Shown: in pieces, positions 47,616 through 59,686 of the stretch
Layout of the letters: the number at the start of each line of letters is the position of its first letter
How positions within the stretch are numbered: the stretch's first letter is position 1
DNA from: Tretioscincus oriximinensis
Taxonomy: Eukaryota > Chordata > Lepidosauria > Squamata > Gymnophthalmidae
Assembly (NCBI GenBank): GCA_022410635.1
Contig: JAJVDF010000220.1
Location: 542,589-606,588, forward strand
Direction of reading: 5' to 3'
Length of the DNA: 64,000 nt
Made by a program: the position numbers and the translations under genes
Notes under the pieces: model-generated
Told to the model about the DNA's origin: nothing
Database searches by the model: none
The model's input: the letters and a program-made list of their open reading frames with translations, nothing else

Positions 47616-48654
47616 TGAGGTGTAATCGGAGTCAATACAAACAGAGGAAGAAATGGAGGAAGTCAGAATTATAACGTATAAGTTATAGATCAAATTCATG
47701 CTTTGATTACGGAACAGTCCAACAAATTGGCAAAAACAGAGCTTCTGCACTGCACTTCATATTTTCCCAATCATCCTGAAATCACACTTAACACTTACTG
47801 TAAACTTACTTTGTGACAATTGTGTTAAAACTGTCTGCCATCATTCCAGCACCCTGGAAACATTCCTTGAGGAATTGTGAAGGCTGCATTCTAATATTTC
47901 TATGCTTCTGTGGGCACACGAGGGGGGGGGGGAGGCTAGTGACAGTGATTTCACTGGGAAAAAAGGGGAACAGACCTGGGGTCCGGAGCATCTAGAGCTG
48001 ACATGTACTGGTGGGAAGACATAGGAGAGACTGATGTGTGCATGCTCACCCAGCTGCACTCCTGCAGTCTTACCGTACTCTCGTCTTCTCTCGCAAAGGC
48101 AGAGACACACCAGACCTGGGAACAGCACAAGAATTTTGTGCAGTCTCTGAGATAATGCACCTTTCACATGAAAAGTTCTTCAACCCAATTCTTACCCATT
48201 TTATCAGAAGTCACATCATTTTGATGTCACTTCTGGTATTTGCATCCAGGAAAATGGAATCTGGAGTGGCATCNCTTCCTGTCCCNCCCACAAANTGATG
48301 TCATTTTTGACATCATTTCCTGTCCCACCCAGAAAGAATTCTGGCACAAATCTGCCCGGAATTTTGGGCTCCTGCTATGAGATTTTNCTGCTTGATAACT
48401 CCCAACACTGGGACACACCAGGAAGGGCTGCAGGGCTTGTAATGGAGGATGCCTGCCCCTTTGCTATGCAACTGGAAAATATTTGCAAAAGGAAATTCCT
48501 CTCCTTTTGCAGACATTTGGTGATTCCTCCATTTGGCCACGTGGCTTCAAGAGGAACCTTGTGCTATGGAAGAGGGCAGGAATCCTCTTGTAGCTGCACC
48601 CTATGTCATATGAATAATATGCATGTGTGTATTAATAGATATTAATCCAATCAT
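47616..48654. other. Unassigned DNA
   Basis: 48195-48335 repeats TGATGTCA and TTCCTGTCCC units separated by N bases. No gene. Confidence 0.45.
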
Positions 48655-48780
48655 ACTGGGGGAACCAGTCAGCTTTGTTTATGGGATGCTTTAGGGAATC
48701 CTATATTGCACAAGGGGCTGAGCTCAAAGAGGTTGGAACTGCCTTTCAACGCTGGGATTCTATGCTTCTATGTAGAACAT
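48655..48780 (+). mobile_element. CR1 3' end, ATTCTATG-tailed type
   Basis: GGTTGGAACTGCCTTTCAAC then GATTCTATGCTTCTATG. Confidence 0.65.
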
Positions 48781-48894
48781 AGAACGTTTAAAGAATGCAG
48801 GCAGGCTTTGGATTTCCTCATCCTCACCCCAGCCAGCAAATGTTGGTAAGGAAAAGCTCATGGACTACATGACATAGGATCTATTAGTCAGCAC

Positions 48895-49328
48895 CTTCTG
48901 ATTGCAGAAGATAAAACAACACAAGGACCAGAGGGCCCTCCTTAAAACTGTTGGGTAGAAAAGTGAGAACAGACAAAAGAAAGTATTTTTTCACCCAGAG
49001 GGTCATCGACCTGTGGAATTTACTTCCTGAAGAGGTAGTGGTAGCTAACAGCTTGGATAGTTTCAAGACAGGACTAGACAGGTTTATGGACACCAAAGGT
49101 ATAAATTAGGATGGATGTCTGGATGTTGCCTCTGGGATGGAGCAACAGGCAGGACTCCTGAGATACCATTTGCAGGGAGTCATGAACAGGAGCATATTTT
49201 GCTTTCCTGTGTTCGGACTGCCCAGGTGCATCTGGTGGGCCTCTGTGTGACACAGAATGCTGGACTTGATGGGCTGTGGCCTGATCCAGTATGGCTCTTC
49301 TTATGTTCTTATGCTCTTATGTTCTTAA
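48895..49328 (+). mobile_element. CR1/L3 3' end, close relative of 1905-2284
   Basis: Shares long stretches (GCTTGGATAGTTTCAAGACA, GCATATTTTGCTTTCCT) with 1905-2284 and ends in several CTTATGTT units. Confidence 0.85.
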
Positions 49329-49339
49329 AACACATAGTA

Positions 49340-49500
49340 GATTTCAAAGAGTTTAGCCATGTTAGTGTTATAGCAATTTGGAGACTAACAAGAAATAGGA
49401 TGAGTGGCAAGTCTGCTACTTCTTCTGATGCACATCTGAAAGAAGCAGACTTGTTTATAAAAGTTCAGGCTGCCTACCTTTTTCTTGTTAGTCTCTAAAG
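49340..49500. mobile_element. Penelope-type fragment, inverted arrangement
   Basis: Begins TAGCCATGTTAGT. GGAGACTAACAAGAAA and its reverse complement TTTCTTGTTAGTCTC lie near the two ends. GCATCTGAA-like decayed hammerhead pieces lie between. Confidence 0.5.
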
Positions 49501-49989
49501 TGGCATAACACCCACCACTTACTAGATTTACATAGTCAAGGAAATTTCTAGGAAAAGTGTGTAGGGTGGAAGAATATGGGAGGCAGGCCTGTATTTTGCA
49601 TGTATGTTGCACATGGGCTGTAATTTACTTATTTATAGCAATAAAAAATATTAATATCTTCTTACTACTACTGGTAGCTGTATTTTGCTTTAATACGGCC
49701 CTGTTGGAAGGCATTTTGAAACTTGAGAGGGAGCTGCTAGTATTTGCTTTTGCTATCAGCTCTGGGGCACAAATATCCTTTAATCTTTGTTTAGTAAGAA
49801 TTATGGCACTAAGCCTTTTTGGAAAAGTAGTTAAGCAAGGTACCATTACGAAGGAGCTTCCTGATCACACTTTTGTAAGATGAGCTGAATGACATGTCTC
49901 TTCCTCATTCTATTAGGCTTAACGAGTCAGAACTCCTTTGTGGCTGTATGGTGAATTGGATACCATTTGTTTATTAAAAGTTAACTATC
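49501..49989. other. Unassigned DNA
   Basis: An open frame at 49557-49883 has no recognised domain. Confidence 0.5.
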
Positions 49990-50560
49990 GGAAAAGGGGC
50001 AACAAGAATGATTAAGGGACTAGAAATGTCTTCCTTACAAAATCAGGCAGCACTTTCTGGGTTTCTTCAGCCTTGCATGATGGCATTTAAGAGGTGGCCC
50101 GACTGAAGAGTACAAAATCATGTGTGAAGTGAAAAAGATGGTTAGAAAAAAGTTATTTCCCTATCACACAACATAGAACCATGAGGTACAATGAAGCTGA
50201 TAAGCAGGAGAGTTAGGAGAGACAAGGGGAGGTATTTATTCACCCAGAAGGTCACCAGACTGTGACATTTACTACCAGAAGAAGGGGTTGCAGCAGTTAC
50301 CCTGGTAATCCTTTAAGGATTATACACATTCATGGATGTCAAGTGCACCAATGGTTACTAAGATGAATGCCTAGGTACCGCCTCTAGGTTAGAGAGAGAG
50401 GCTAGATTTCTCTAAGTGCCATTTAGAGAAAGTGGAGGACAGGATAAATTTGGGGCATTTTATTTATTTTACATTTTACGCTGCTTGAGATGCCCACAGG
50501 TATTTGATGGTCTCCTGTTTGAGAAAGAATGCTGAATTAGATGGTCTATGCTTCACTTTA
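49990..50560 (+). mobile_element. Diverged CR1/L3
   Basis: GAAAAGGGGCAACAAGAATG, GAAGAGTACAAAATCATG, TTCACCCAGAAGGTCA and a final GAGAAAGAATGCTGAATTAG match the CR1 order but are highly mutated. Confidence 0.6.
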
Positions 50561-51443
50561 ACCCTATGGCTTAATGAAATATATCAACTGATCTTTTTAG
50601 ACTGTAAATTTCATGAATACTATACCTATTCTGTTGAAAGTAATCAGGCCCAAGTGAAAGCTTTTTTAGAGCCCATTGTATTTTAGCCTAGGTATTTTAG
50701 TTAATTACTCACTAGTTTGACATACTATATTGAACTCACTCAATTCTAGCTTTCAGCAACTTACCCAACTGACAAAACATTTAAATCTTCTCCATATAAG
50801 TTAACCTCTTTGTTGTCATTCAGTATTCCTTAAAAGGCAGGGGTAGGAGGCAATCAGAAAGAGTCAGGATATCTTTCAGTAGCATGAAGCTGAATGAGGT
50901 AAGTAAGGAGGATCCCTGGGGATCATGTTAAACTTTTATTATACAGTATTAAAGTTCTGCATTGAATGAATGCTTAAAACAAGTATTTGATGAGTTAAAA
51001 AAAATCTAGATCAAGCCAGGATTTGGAAATTAAGATTTCCGGTACATTATGTGCATATAAGAGATTGCTTATCTTTATGCTTCCTAATGTAGAAGAATGT
51101 CTTTACCGCCTTTAAGTCATTAGGCAGGAAATAAATAATATATGGACAAACGTATATTCCTCTCTAATGTCTCCATTCATCTTGATGCCTGCAGAAAGTT
51201 ACCCATCGTTGCACATCTGAGCTACATGCTGAACCATGATACAGGATCNGGTAAAATGGACAATCTGGCGGAATTTATTTGATTTTTTTTATATAATTCG
51301 TTGTGATTATTAATTATTAACAGGCTGTTGCTGCTCACCATAGTCAATTGCCTATCTTCCAATATTTAGATCTCAGAGGCATTTTTTAATCTTCAAGTTT
51401 GAATTAGTTATGTCATCCCCACAACCTAGATACAGTCATTTTC
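50561..51443. other. Unassigned AT-rich DNA
   Basis: No supported feature. Confidence 0.5.
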
Positions 51444-51758
51444 ACAGAATCATAAAGTTGGAAGGGACCTCCAGGGCCGTCGGGTCCAATCCCCTGCTCA
51501 ATGCAAGATTTACTAAACCATCCCAGTCAGATGGCTGTTGAACCTCTCTTTGAAGACTTCCAGTTAAGGAGAACTCACCACCTCCCATGGCAACCTATTC
51601 TACCCTCTAAATCTACTTCCTTGCAGTTTCATCCCATTGTTTCTAGTCCTTCCATGTGCCAATGAGAACAAAGTTGATCCCTCTGGCATGTGACAGCCCT
51701 TCAGATATTTGTAGAGTGCTNTCAAATCTCCTCTCAAGTCTTCTCTTTTGCAGACTAA
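51444..51758 (-). mobile_element. CR1 3' part (left of insertion)
   Basis: ACAGAATCATAAAGTTGGAA then GGACCTCCAGGGCC, CCCATTGTTTCTAGTCCT and AGTCTTCTCTTTTGCAGACT are the classic antisense CR1 ORF2 end and 3' UTR. The matching continuation resumes at 52646 after the DNA element. Confidence 0.9.
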
Positions 51759-51759
51759 G

Positions 51760-52645
51760 GGTGCGTGCACATAGCTATTTTCTTCCTCAATTGGCTCGAG
51801 ATTAGGGAGGCTCTGGCACAGGTGTTAAGTATCCTTCAGCAGTTGTCCCGCAATGAACACCATTTATCCTGGAATAAACTATTGCTGGGATATTCAGGCA
51901 TCATTGCTGAGAACTCCGACATCTTGCAGCCAACTTCAACCATCTTGTAACCAACCCCCATCCTCTCCCGTGTGCACATTAGGTGTGAGAGTCAGGAGGG
52001 GAGAGATGAGAGGGAAGCGGCGCCTCCTAGCTTTGATGGGGGATCCTGCCTTTTCCTAAGCCCAGCCAGCCCTCCACCTGCTTTGGGGGGCTGCTGCCTG
52101 GAGATCGGCTCAGCGAAGCAATGAGCAGGATGTCGGCACTGTCAAATGGTTCAGCTGAGGTGAGGAGGAGGAGGTGGGGAAGTTGACAGGACATCTCAGT
52201 GCTGCTTGTCGCTTCGCTGAGCCAATCTCCAGACAGCAGCCCCCCAAAGCAGGTGGAGGGCTGGCAGGGCTTAGGAAAAGGCAGCTGGCTTTGCCGCGTT
52301 GCTTCAGCTGTACCCTCCTTCCAGCCAACCCTCCTGGCTGGAGATTGGCTTGGCGAAGTAACGAGCAGCATTGAAACGTTCTGTCAACCTCCCCACCNCC
52401 TCCTCGCCTCAGCTGAACCATTTGACAGTGACGACGTCCTGCTCGTCGCTTCACCGAATCGATTTTCAGGCAGTAACCCCTGAAAGCAGGCGGAGGACTG
52501 TCTGTAAGGAGGGCACAGCAGAAGCAACGTGGCGGAGCTGGCTGCGTATTACGAGAATAAAGTATACAGTGTGCACAGACTCGCNATTGTTATATTCCGG
52601 AATATAGCTTTGTAGCGCTTTTTAGTTCNTCGTGTGCATGCAGCC
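51760..52645 (-). mobile_element. Composite non-autonomous DNA element, copy 4
   Basis: Left GGTGCGTGCACATAGC; right (reversed) GGCTGCATGCACACGA. Cores: + 52094, - 52224, + 52334 (degraded), - 52461 (degraded). TATTCCGGAATATA lies near the right end. Inserted inside a CR1. Confidence 0.75.
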
Positions 52646-52714
52646 AACACATCCCTAGACCCTTTAACCGTTACTCATACAGTATGGTTTCCAGGGTATA
52701 GTTTTGCCTGTCAT
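52646..52714 (-). mobile_element. CR1 continuation (right of insertion)
   Basis: ACCCTTTAACCGTTACTCAT and GGTTTCCAGGGT fit the antisense CR1 sequence that normally follows TTTGCAGACTAAAC. Confidence 0.6.
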
Positions 52715-52869
52715 TAGGTTATACAAATCAGATGGGTGCCAGCCCCATTCACAGTCATTCAGTACATGTGTAATTTCTTTTTCAGACATTACCTTGAATA
52801 TGGACCCATGCGAGGTTAACAATCAACAAATGTAACTTCCTTCTAACATGAACAGCCTCCTTTCTCACT

Positions 52870-53000
52870 CCTTTGCATATGACGAAGAGGGCTTAGTCTA
52901 CAAAAGCTCATGCCACTGACTTTTTTTTATTACCCTTGACAGTGTTATGAGATTCTCTTGCTAGAAATTCCGATGCAGACTAACATGGTTTCTGCATTTG
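52870..53000 (+). mobile_element. Penelope-type fragment, decayed
   Basis: GACGAAGAGGGCTTAGTCTA, then CAAAAGCTCATGCCAC and the end motif CAGACTAACATGGTTTCTG. The hammerhead core is mutated. Confidence 0.5.
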
Positions 53001-53136
53001 GTGGAATCAATTATATAAATGGAATTGTGTTCTCTCTGCATATGATATATACATTAATTACCCCCATAGCTTTCATGGTTGCATAATCAACTGTACGCAG
53101 TGTTTGTTTTTGTCTGTAATCCATTCTAGGATTTAA

Positions 53137-53286
53137 GCCTGCTCCATACATCACCTATTTATTCTACTATATTCCACAATAAACATGGAAATTCTTGAAT
53201 AAATCAGTCCATACAATGCTTTATTGTGAAATATTGTGGAATATTCCACTATAGTAGTGGAATAAAAGTGATGAGTGAATGCAACC
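53137..53286. mobile_element. Palindromic MITE, copy B
   Basis: Arms contain TATTCCACAATAAA and TTTATTGTGAAATATTGTGG. Ends GCCTGCTCCATACATCACC and (reversed) GGTTGCATTCACTCATCAC. TTA on both sides is compatible with a 3-base duplication. Confidence 0.65.
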
Positions 53287-53613
53287 TTAGGATGAATTTT
53301 GCATTGAGACTTTTTCTGGGCTATAAATGCAAATTCATCCCTAAAGATTTTAAGTAAAGTAACATGAAGGACACTAACTATGGGAAATGTTTCTTGACCA
53401 ACAGAAAAAATATTGATTCTAGATTAGGAGCAGGAATTACAAATAATATTTTCAAGACTTTCTGTGATCTACATGCTTGGCTGTCGTCTCTCCCCACACC
53501 CCAAATAACTAGGCAAAATCATGCCAAATGACATGTAGAATTAAAAAAAAGGGTAGAATGCTGTCTTCACACTTCTTGCAGGAATCTTTGCAAGAATCAA
53601 TGTAGACAACTTA

Positions 53614-53955
53614 GGGTCTGTGCACACAAAGGCTTATAACCTGGGATATAGGATATCTGGGTGCAAGCCATGACTCCCACAGGACACACCTAAGTGGGCC
53701 CTTGTGAGGCAGTGGCACCCAACTTGCAACCTCCCTGATTCTCTACCAGCTGAGATCTTTGCCCAGCAGAAAATGTCAACTTTTGAGAACAGATTTATTG
53801 CACTATGCCACAAAATCTGGAATATATCTGCTCTCAGAAGTCACAGAATGAAAGAGGGTTGTAGGTAGTTGATCACTGATATCCTGTGATCATGTGTGTC
53901 TGGGTCAACTGGATGGCGCTCCCACCCAGCATTAATCTCTCATGTGCACAGATCC
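53614..53955. mobile_element. MITE with TTA target duplication
   Basis: GGGTCTGTGCACA and (reversed) GGATCTGTGCACA ends, TTA at 53611-53613 and 53956-53958. The 3-base TTA fits PIF/Harbinger-type insertion. Confidence 0.65.
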
Positions 53956-54004
53956 TTAAAAACAATCCACATAGACCTCACACAACATATGATAGTCACC
54001 CTTT

Positions 54005-54260
54005 TAAAGAAGTAACCATGTTAGTCTGGTTACAGAATTTCTAACGAAGGGTGGCTGACAGAACTTTATAGATTAACAAGAAAAATATGTGAGTAGGCTG
54101 TATGAATAGGGTGACCATAAAAATCTGGACAAGAGCATTTCAGCTTCTATGGATATAAAAAAACAGAAAACTTGAGCAGATGCCTGCAACAGTAGCTATA
54201 TGTTCACTCCATGGCATATGAAGAAGTAGACTTCTTGTCTCCAAGATGCTATGAGACCTC
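54005..54260 (+). mobile_element. Penelope-type fragments, strongly decayed
   Basis: AGTAACCATGTTAGTCTGGT at the left and CATATGAAGAAGTAGACTTC near 54220 match the same family as 22163 and 41811. Confidence 0.4.
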
Positions 54261-56801
54261 ATTGCTAATACCTATAAATGTTGTGATAATGGTTGCCAAT
54301 TAAATTCTATGACTGGCATTTTCAAGGAATGCAATATCCTGTCCTAGCCACATTTATTGTTTATNTTTTGGAATTATGTCTAGCAGTTTTAAGAGAATTA
54401 TAAATTATATAGGTAAAAAGAAAAAGTTACAGGCCTCCACATAAGACTCTTCATAAGGTGTTTGATGCTTATTATTTTGCAACAGAGCTCAGCTGAAGTT
54501 TTATTTTCATGCTTTCCAGCATCACACTACCTGCTAAGCACAAGCAACAGTAATCCCAAGTAACAGTGGGATGTTAATTAGGATATGTGGAAATAGCTTT
54601 TATTACTATATATACGCTGGTCTTTCAGCTCACCAAGGTGCTTTCTAAAGCTCACCACGTACAATGGAGGTGTCTCATTTATTCTTTTCATCACCCAAGA
54701 GTTTACCCTCCAAAGGATGCTAAATTGTCTTTCTGCAGTGGCAATACTTATTGGCATTAAAGCCCAAACTATTGATGCTGCATTAATGCTGAAGTAAGAC
54801 TCAGGCTTTAGTCAGTGCTAAAGTACATTTGCACTGAGCTTCCCAAGAAATGGGACATGCATTTATTTGCCATGTCGGCTCTTCAGTTCATTTTGAACAG
54901 GGCCTGACAATGCACAGATATCACTTGCTTAAATTACCAACTTAAGGCAACTTCAAACAAGGATCTTCTAACAAAGTGTGTTTCTTTCATGAAACTGCAT
55001 CAACCCATTCACATGTGGGAATGGCTGGTCTGAATTGTCCATTGCCAAATAAAAGACACACATGGAATCTGAGATTGAAGATGCCATGTGAGAAGGAAAC
55101 ATCATGCATGAAACTACACCATCAACTTCAAGTATGGAGAAACATCAAGGTATCAACCTGTCTTTCAGGATTCCTTGAATGGATTACATATTCTTACAGA
55201 CATTGNTTCTGAAGGAAAGAATCATGATTTCAACTGGATACCTAACATTTGGGCTTGATTTCACTGTTCTAATTACTCAACCAATTTGTCCAAAGGAAAA
55301 ATATGCTGCTGCTCCTTATATAATTAGGGTTTGATATAACAGCCATTTTTTTGCAGTTTTTGGAATGTAAATTTCCTTATATAACAGATTTTTGTTTTAG
55401 CAACGTAGTTTTGCTTTTACATCTTTTCTAATACAAAATTTGCCATATACCAAATTATTTATAGGATATTAATTACTGGTCTGCTCCTTAGGTGGCACCA
55501 ATGAGGGCCAATTGGAATGTCCTTTGTGCTTCTGATATTAAATGTTCTGAATGTGAGAAAATAAGTACATCTTTAAAGAATATTGAGTNAAAAGGGAGAG
55601 AAGAAATTTTGAATATTTTGTCATATATTTTTGTCATTTCAGCAAGAACAAGAGTCAGTTTGTTTTGCTAGAACTATGAATTGCCCACTCAGAAATTGGA
55701 TCATGCAAAGAATAACAAGAGGAGGATTTTTTAAAGGAAATACCCAGCACATCTCATTGCCCAACAGAACATCTTATGTAATTTCAAGTGTAAAAAGCAC
55801 CAAAATAATTGTGAATGTAAGCGGATAAAAATAAAAGGAAATAATGCTAAAANGAGAAGCAATTTGTATGCCGCCATATAGTTAGTTACTTTGTGNTGGG
55901 TTCATTTTTTTTAGAAGCCGAGCTGAAAAGGGGTTTCAGAAAAAAACAACAATTTATAAGAGCACCAAGGATGAGCTTGGTCCTCCTTGAATTTCCAGTT
56001 TTACAAGACTAACAGGCTCTTTTTCTAACTTTTATGCCATTTGTTTGTGCAATACCTGTTTCCCCTTTTTCTCTGAGTGATAAACAACCTGAACNTAATC
56101 ACCATATCACTTTTAGACTGAAATACATTACCCCTTACATGTACACAAGCAGGTGCCGTAAAACATTGTACGATCTGCATACTTTGACATTCATACCATA
56201 TATCTAACGTTCTTACTTCATACAAAATACAGTATCATACAATACCACCCATATATTCCATTCCCCAAAATCTGAGGCATTGATTATTATTCCATAGTTA
56301 AAAAATACACAATATTTAATGTGAAAGTTTATATCCATAGGCCCTGCTTCTTCTAAATTTATCAGTTGAGCCATCTCAGAAGGAATTCTGCTCCAGGATA
56401 TTTAGTTCAGTTGTTCTTTGAGGATGGTCAACAGAGTTCAGGTTTGCCGAGAGCTATCTTGGATTTGTTCATCTTCCATCCTGCTCTGTTTTAGAGTAAT
56501 CTATTCATTTATCATAATCTTTCCAGATCTCATTACTCTATTCCTTCTTTGTACAATTGTTAGTATGTTTCTGGTTTTTTTACAGTTACCTCTTGGATCA
56601 CTGCAAGACTCTGTTTGCAAGTTTTAATCCTGTTTTAGTCCACTCTCAGAATGGAAGAACACAGAGGCAAAGTGAATGGTAATTTTCTTTCACCTTATTT
56701 AAACCAAAGTTTGATTTTATGAGTTAGAGAATACTAAAAGAAAACAGCTTGCTACTTTGCTCATGGGTTATCGCATTCTGAAAGTGGACTTAATCTGGAT
56801 T
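54261..56801. other. Unassigned DNA
   Basis: 2.5 kb without a recognised gene or repeat; AT-rich from 55300. Confidence 0.5.
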
Positions 56802-56944
56802 GGAACTTATCCACATGGAGCCTTATCCTGGACTGTCCCTAGGAATAGGAGCCTGTCAACCACATGCTAGTGTAGACTGGCATGTGGATGGCCAAGCTCT
56901 GTCCCAAGATGTGACCCAGAATAAGCCTCTGTGTGGACAGGGCC
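56802..56944. mobile_element. Palindromic MITE
   Basis: Left TCCACATGGAGCCTTATCC and right (reversed) TCCACACAGAGGCTTATTC pair; inner halves also pair (CCACATGC with GCATGTGG). Confidence 0.6.
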
Positions 56945-58703
56945 TTAGGTGCAAGTGTAAATAAGAGAAGTCATGTAAGAAATCATTCTTCTTACTTCCC
57001 TATGAATAATAACCCAGAATTTCTTTATTGAAGGGTAGAGTCAGATTACATATAAATATATATGTAACTGACAACAATCTCTTCTTGTTGGTGTTAGCAG
57101 TGTGAGGTACGATCTGTATAGGGCTTCTAAATATTTTTGAAGGCTTTATGAATTACCAGTCCATAATATGTTCTCATAAATATATTCATTATGAATGCCT
57201 GGGGAAAGCATATCCAGTACTCAATTGTTCTGAAACATGTCCTTGAATATAAAATACATTACTTAATCAATACAGTACCCCCACCCANCCCAAAATATGT
57301 ATAAGGCTTAAGTTCCTGGAAGACCTTATAAATGCTGAACTTGTAAGTTTTAAAACCAAGTTCCAAAATTTGAAAAACAAAGCAAAAATAATAATAATTT
57401 CCCTCTTATCTGTTCTTTCCAAGCATGAAAGTAGCATCCTCCCCTTGCGAAAAGCACTTATAAACAAAATAAGGCATTAATTATAACATATATATATATA
57501 ATATGCAAGGGGAATCTTCTGGCATTTGACTATTAATCCACACTGAGAAAGGCTGGTCTCAGGGGTGCAGTGAGTGATTTGAATTCCACCTATGTGCCAT
57601 CCTTGTTCTTGGAAGCATCCAGTGCCCGCATTTACCTGGCTCACCTTCATTTTAAGAGAAAACCCTTCCCTCCCAGTATGTACATCACACCACAGGTGAC
57701 ATGATGTATGAAAATGGAGGGGTTTTCCTACTCTCTTCAAGGGCAAAATTTAAACTTCAAAATTTTGTGTTGGGACAGAGGCAGGAGAGAGAGCCCAGCA
57801 ATAATAGCATCACAAACCTTGAACTCAGGACAAATGCTCCTAATTGGATTTCAACTTCCCCATCAAACCTGTCCCAGGTCTTTAAAGTAGCCATGTTTAT
57901 CCTGGCTTTAGCGTTAAGAAAAAGGTTGAGAAAGGAGCTCCAGGGGCAGAAAGATTTCTTTGCTGTTTCACCCATTCCTACAATAAGTATCCATTTGGGA
58001 GATCCATCTGATTCCTACAGGAGTTATTTGGGGCAAATGTGCTACAAAATATAGTTCTACTGTCACATATTTGTTAAGGCAATTAAAATAAAACTATTAT
58101 GGTGCTTCAAAGGCAGACTGGTTCACAAAACTCTCTCAGCTTTTCAAACATGTCCCTTGTGCTTATGTGGCAATGACCGTGATCACAACCAACCCCGCAA
58201 GAGAAGGCAAAAAGGACAAAAGCCACTGTTCATCAACACAGAGGGGGCACACTGGTGGCACTGAGAGGGCCGAGGTACTAGGCAGTGTTGGAACTCAGCC
58301 CACCTTCACTTCTCCCTCCTGGCACATCTTTGAAGGCTTGATTAGGGTCTTGAAGATGCTGGGAACCAAGAAAAGCCCCTTCCCCAGTAGTGAGCCAGTT
58401 CTGACTCACATGTAGCACAATTTAGCTGGAGGAGGCACTAGAATCCATGAGGGGATGCTATTGCCCCAGTAGTCATGGGCCCTAGTTATGCCCCTGCTTA
58501 TCTCAGTGGTATATGCATATTCAAAGAAAGTGAACGTCACTCCTGTCTTCNGATTCAAAGTCGGAAACCACACTTTAATCCCAAGAGGAGCTTAGCTCTC
58601 CTTGACATCTACTGAATTGTGTCAAGGCAAGGAAATCTCAACTATGTTTGATCAGCATAGTTGCTCCTCTTTCTCTACAGAGTGGGATAAATTGTAATGT
58701 AAT
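56945..58703. other. Unassigned DNA
   Basis: (AT)n run near 57485-57503. Open frames at 57701-58054 lack domains. Confidence 0.5.
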
Positions 58704-58896
58704 AGCAACCCAGCTATTCGAAAGCATGAATTGCAAGAAATTGCAACTGACTGCAAGTAGATACATGGGAACCACCACAGCATCGTGAGGAAGATAGAAT
58801 GTAAGCCTTTGGACAAAATGCCCTTGTAAGCCACTTTGAATCCCTTTGAAAGGTGAGAAAAGCAGGATATAAGAACCCAATTCATCTTTTTCTAAT
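58704..58896 (+). mobile_element. SINE family 2, 3' part
   Basis: AACCCAGCTATTCGAAAGCA, then TTGCAACTGACTGCAAGTAG and tail CTTTGAATCCCTTTGAAAGG. The tRNA head is missing. Confidence 0.8.
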
Positions 58897-59039
58897 TCAG
58901 AGACTGGGGTCCCAAATTCTTAGGCGGTCATGGAGAAACAAGACGCTTTTGACTGTAGCTGGGGTCACCCTTGCCAAATATGCTACAGATTTAAGAGAAA
59001 CAGTCTAGAAATAGCCAAAGTCTCCTGAATTCAAAAAGC

Positions 59040-59203
59040 TCAGAGTTGGAAAGGATCAAATCCTTGTTCATGTANAATTGACCATACCAGATAAATGGCT
59101 GTCCAGCCTGTTTGAAGACTTCCATCAAAGGAGAACTTACTACCTCCTAGAACAATTGGTTGATCTCCCCCATGTCAGAAAGGTTTTTCTAATAGCTAAT
59201 CAG
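59040..59203 (-). mobile_element. Old CR1 fragment
   Basis: GAGTTGGAAAGGATCAAATC, GTTTGAAGACTTCCATC and ATGTCAGAAAGGTTTTTC follow the antisense CR1 order. Confidence 0.65.
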
Positions 59204-59686
59204 TATTATTATTATTGTTTATATATCATAATGATCACATTTTGTTTTAGAATTGCCTTTGAGAGCTTTTGGACAGGGAAGAAAAAACACTTTGAATTAT
59301 TACATATTTCCATCTCTCTAGCTCACCTATACACTGTGTTTGATGCACAAGAATTGCTTACTAAAGGACATTGGAAGAACAAATTTAATATTTCATTTTT
59401 AGGCTTGGCTATTTCTGCCGATGGAAATACATTTCTGGCTGCATATTATTGTATTGATAAACTAATAGAAGTGGATACTCAAAGCAAGATCTAGTACATA
59501 CTAATAAGTAAGCCATCCTATATAATATTCTACATNTATAAATATGTCTTGTGCTACTATGATATTGCAGATGTGTCATAGTAGACCTTTGGCTCAAGCA
59601 GTATATAGGGTTGTTTATCAGCATCTTATGGATCAAAAGGTNCTCAAGGCAAGGTTGATTAGCTATTAGAAAAACCTTTCTGACAT
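59172..59686. repeat. Perfect 31-base inverted repeat pair
   Basis: 59172-59202 is the exact reverse complement of 59656-59686 (key text GTCAGAAAGGTTTTTCTAAT). The left copy lies at the edge of the CR1 fragment. Confidence 0.85.
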
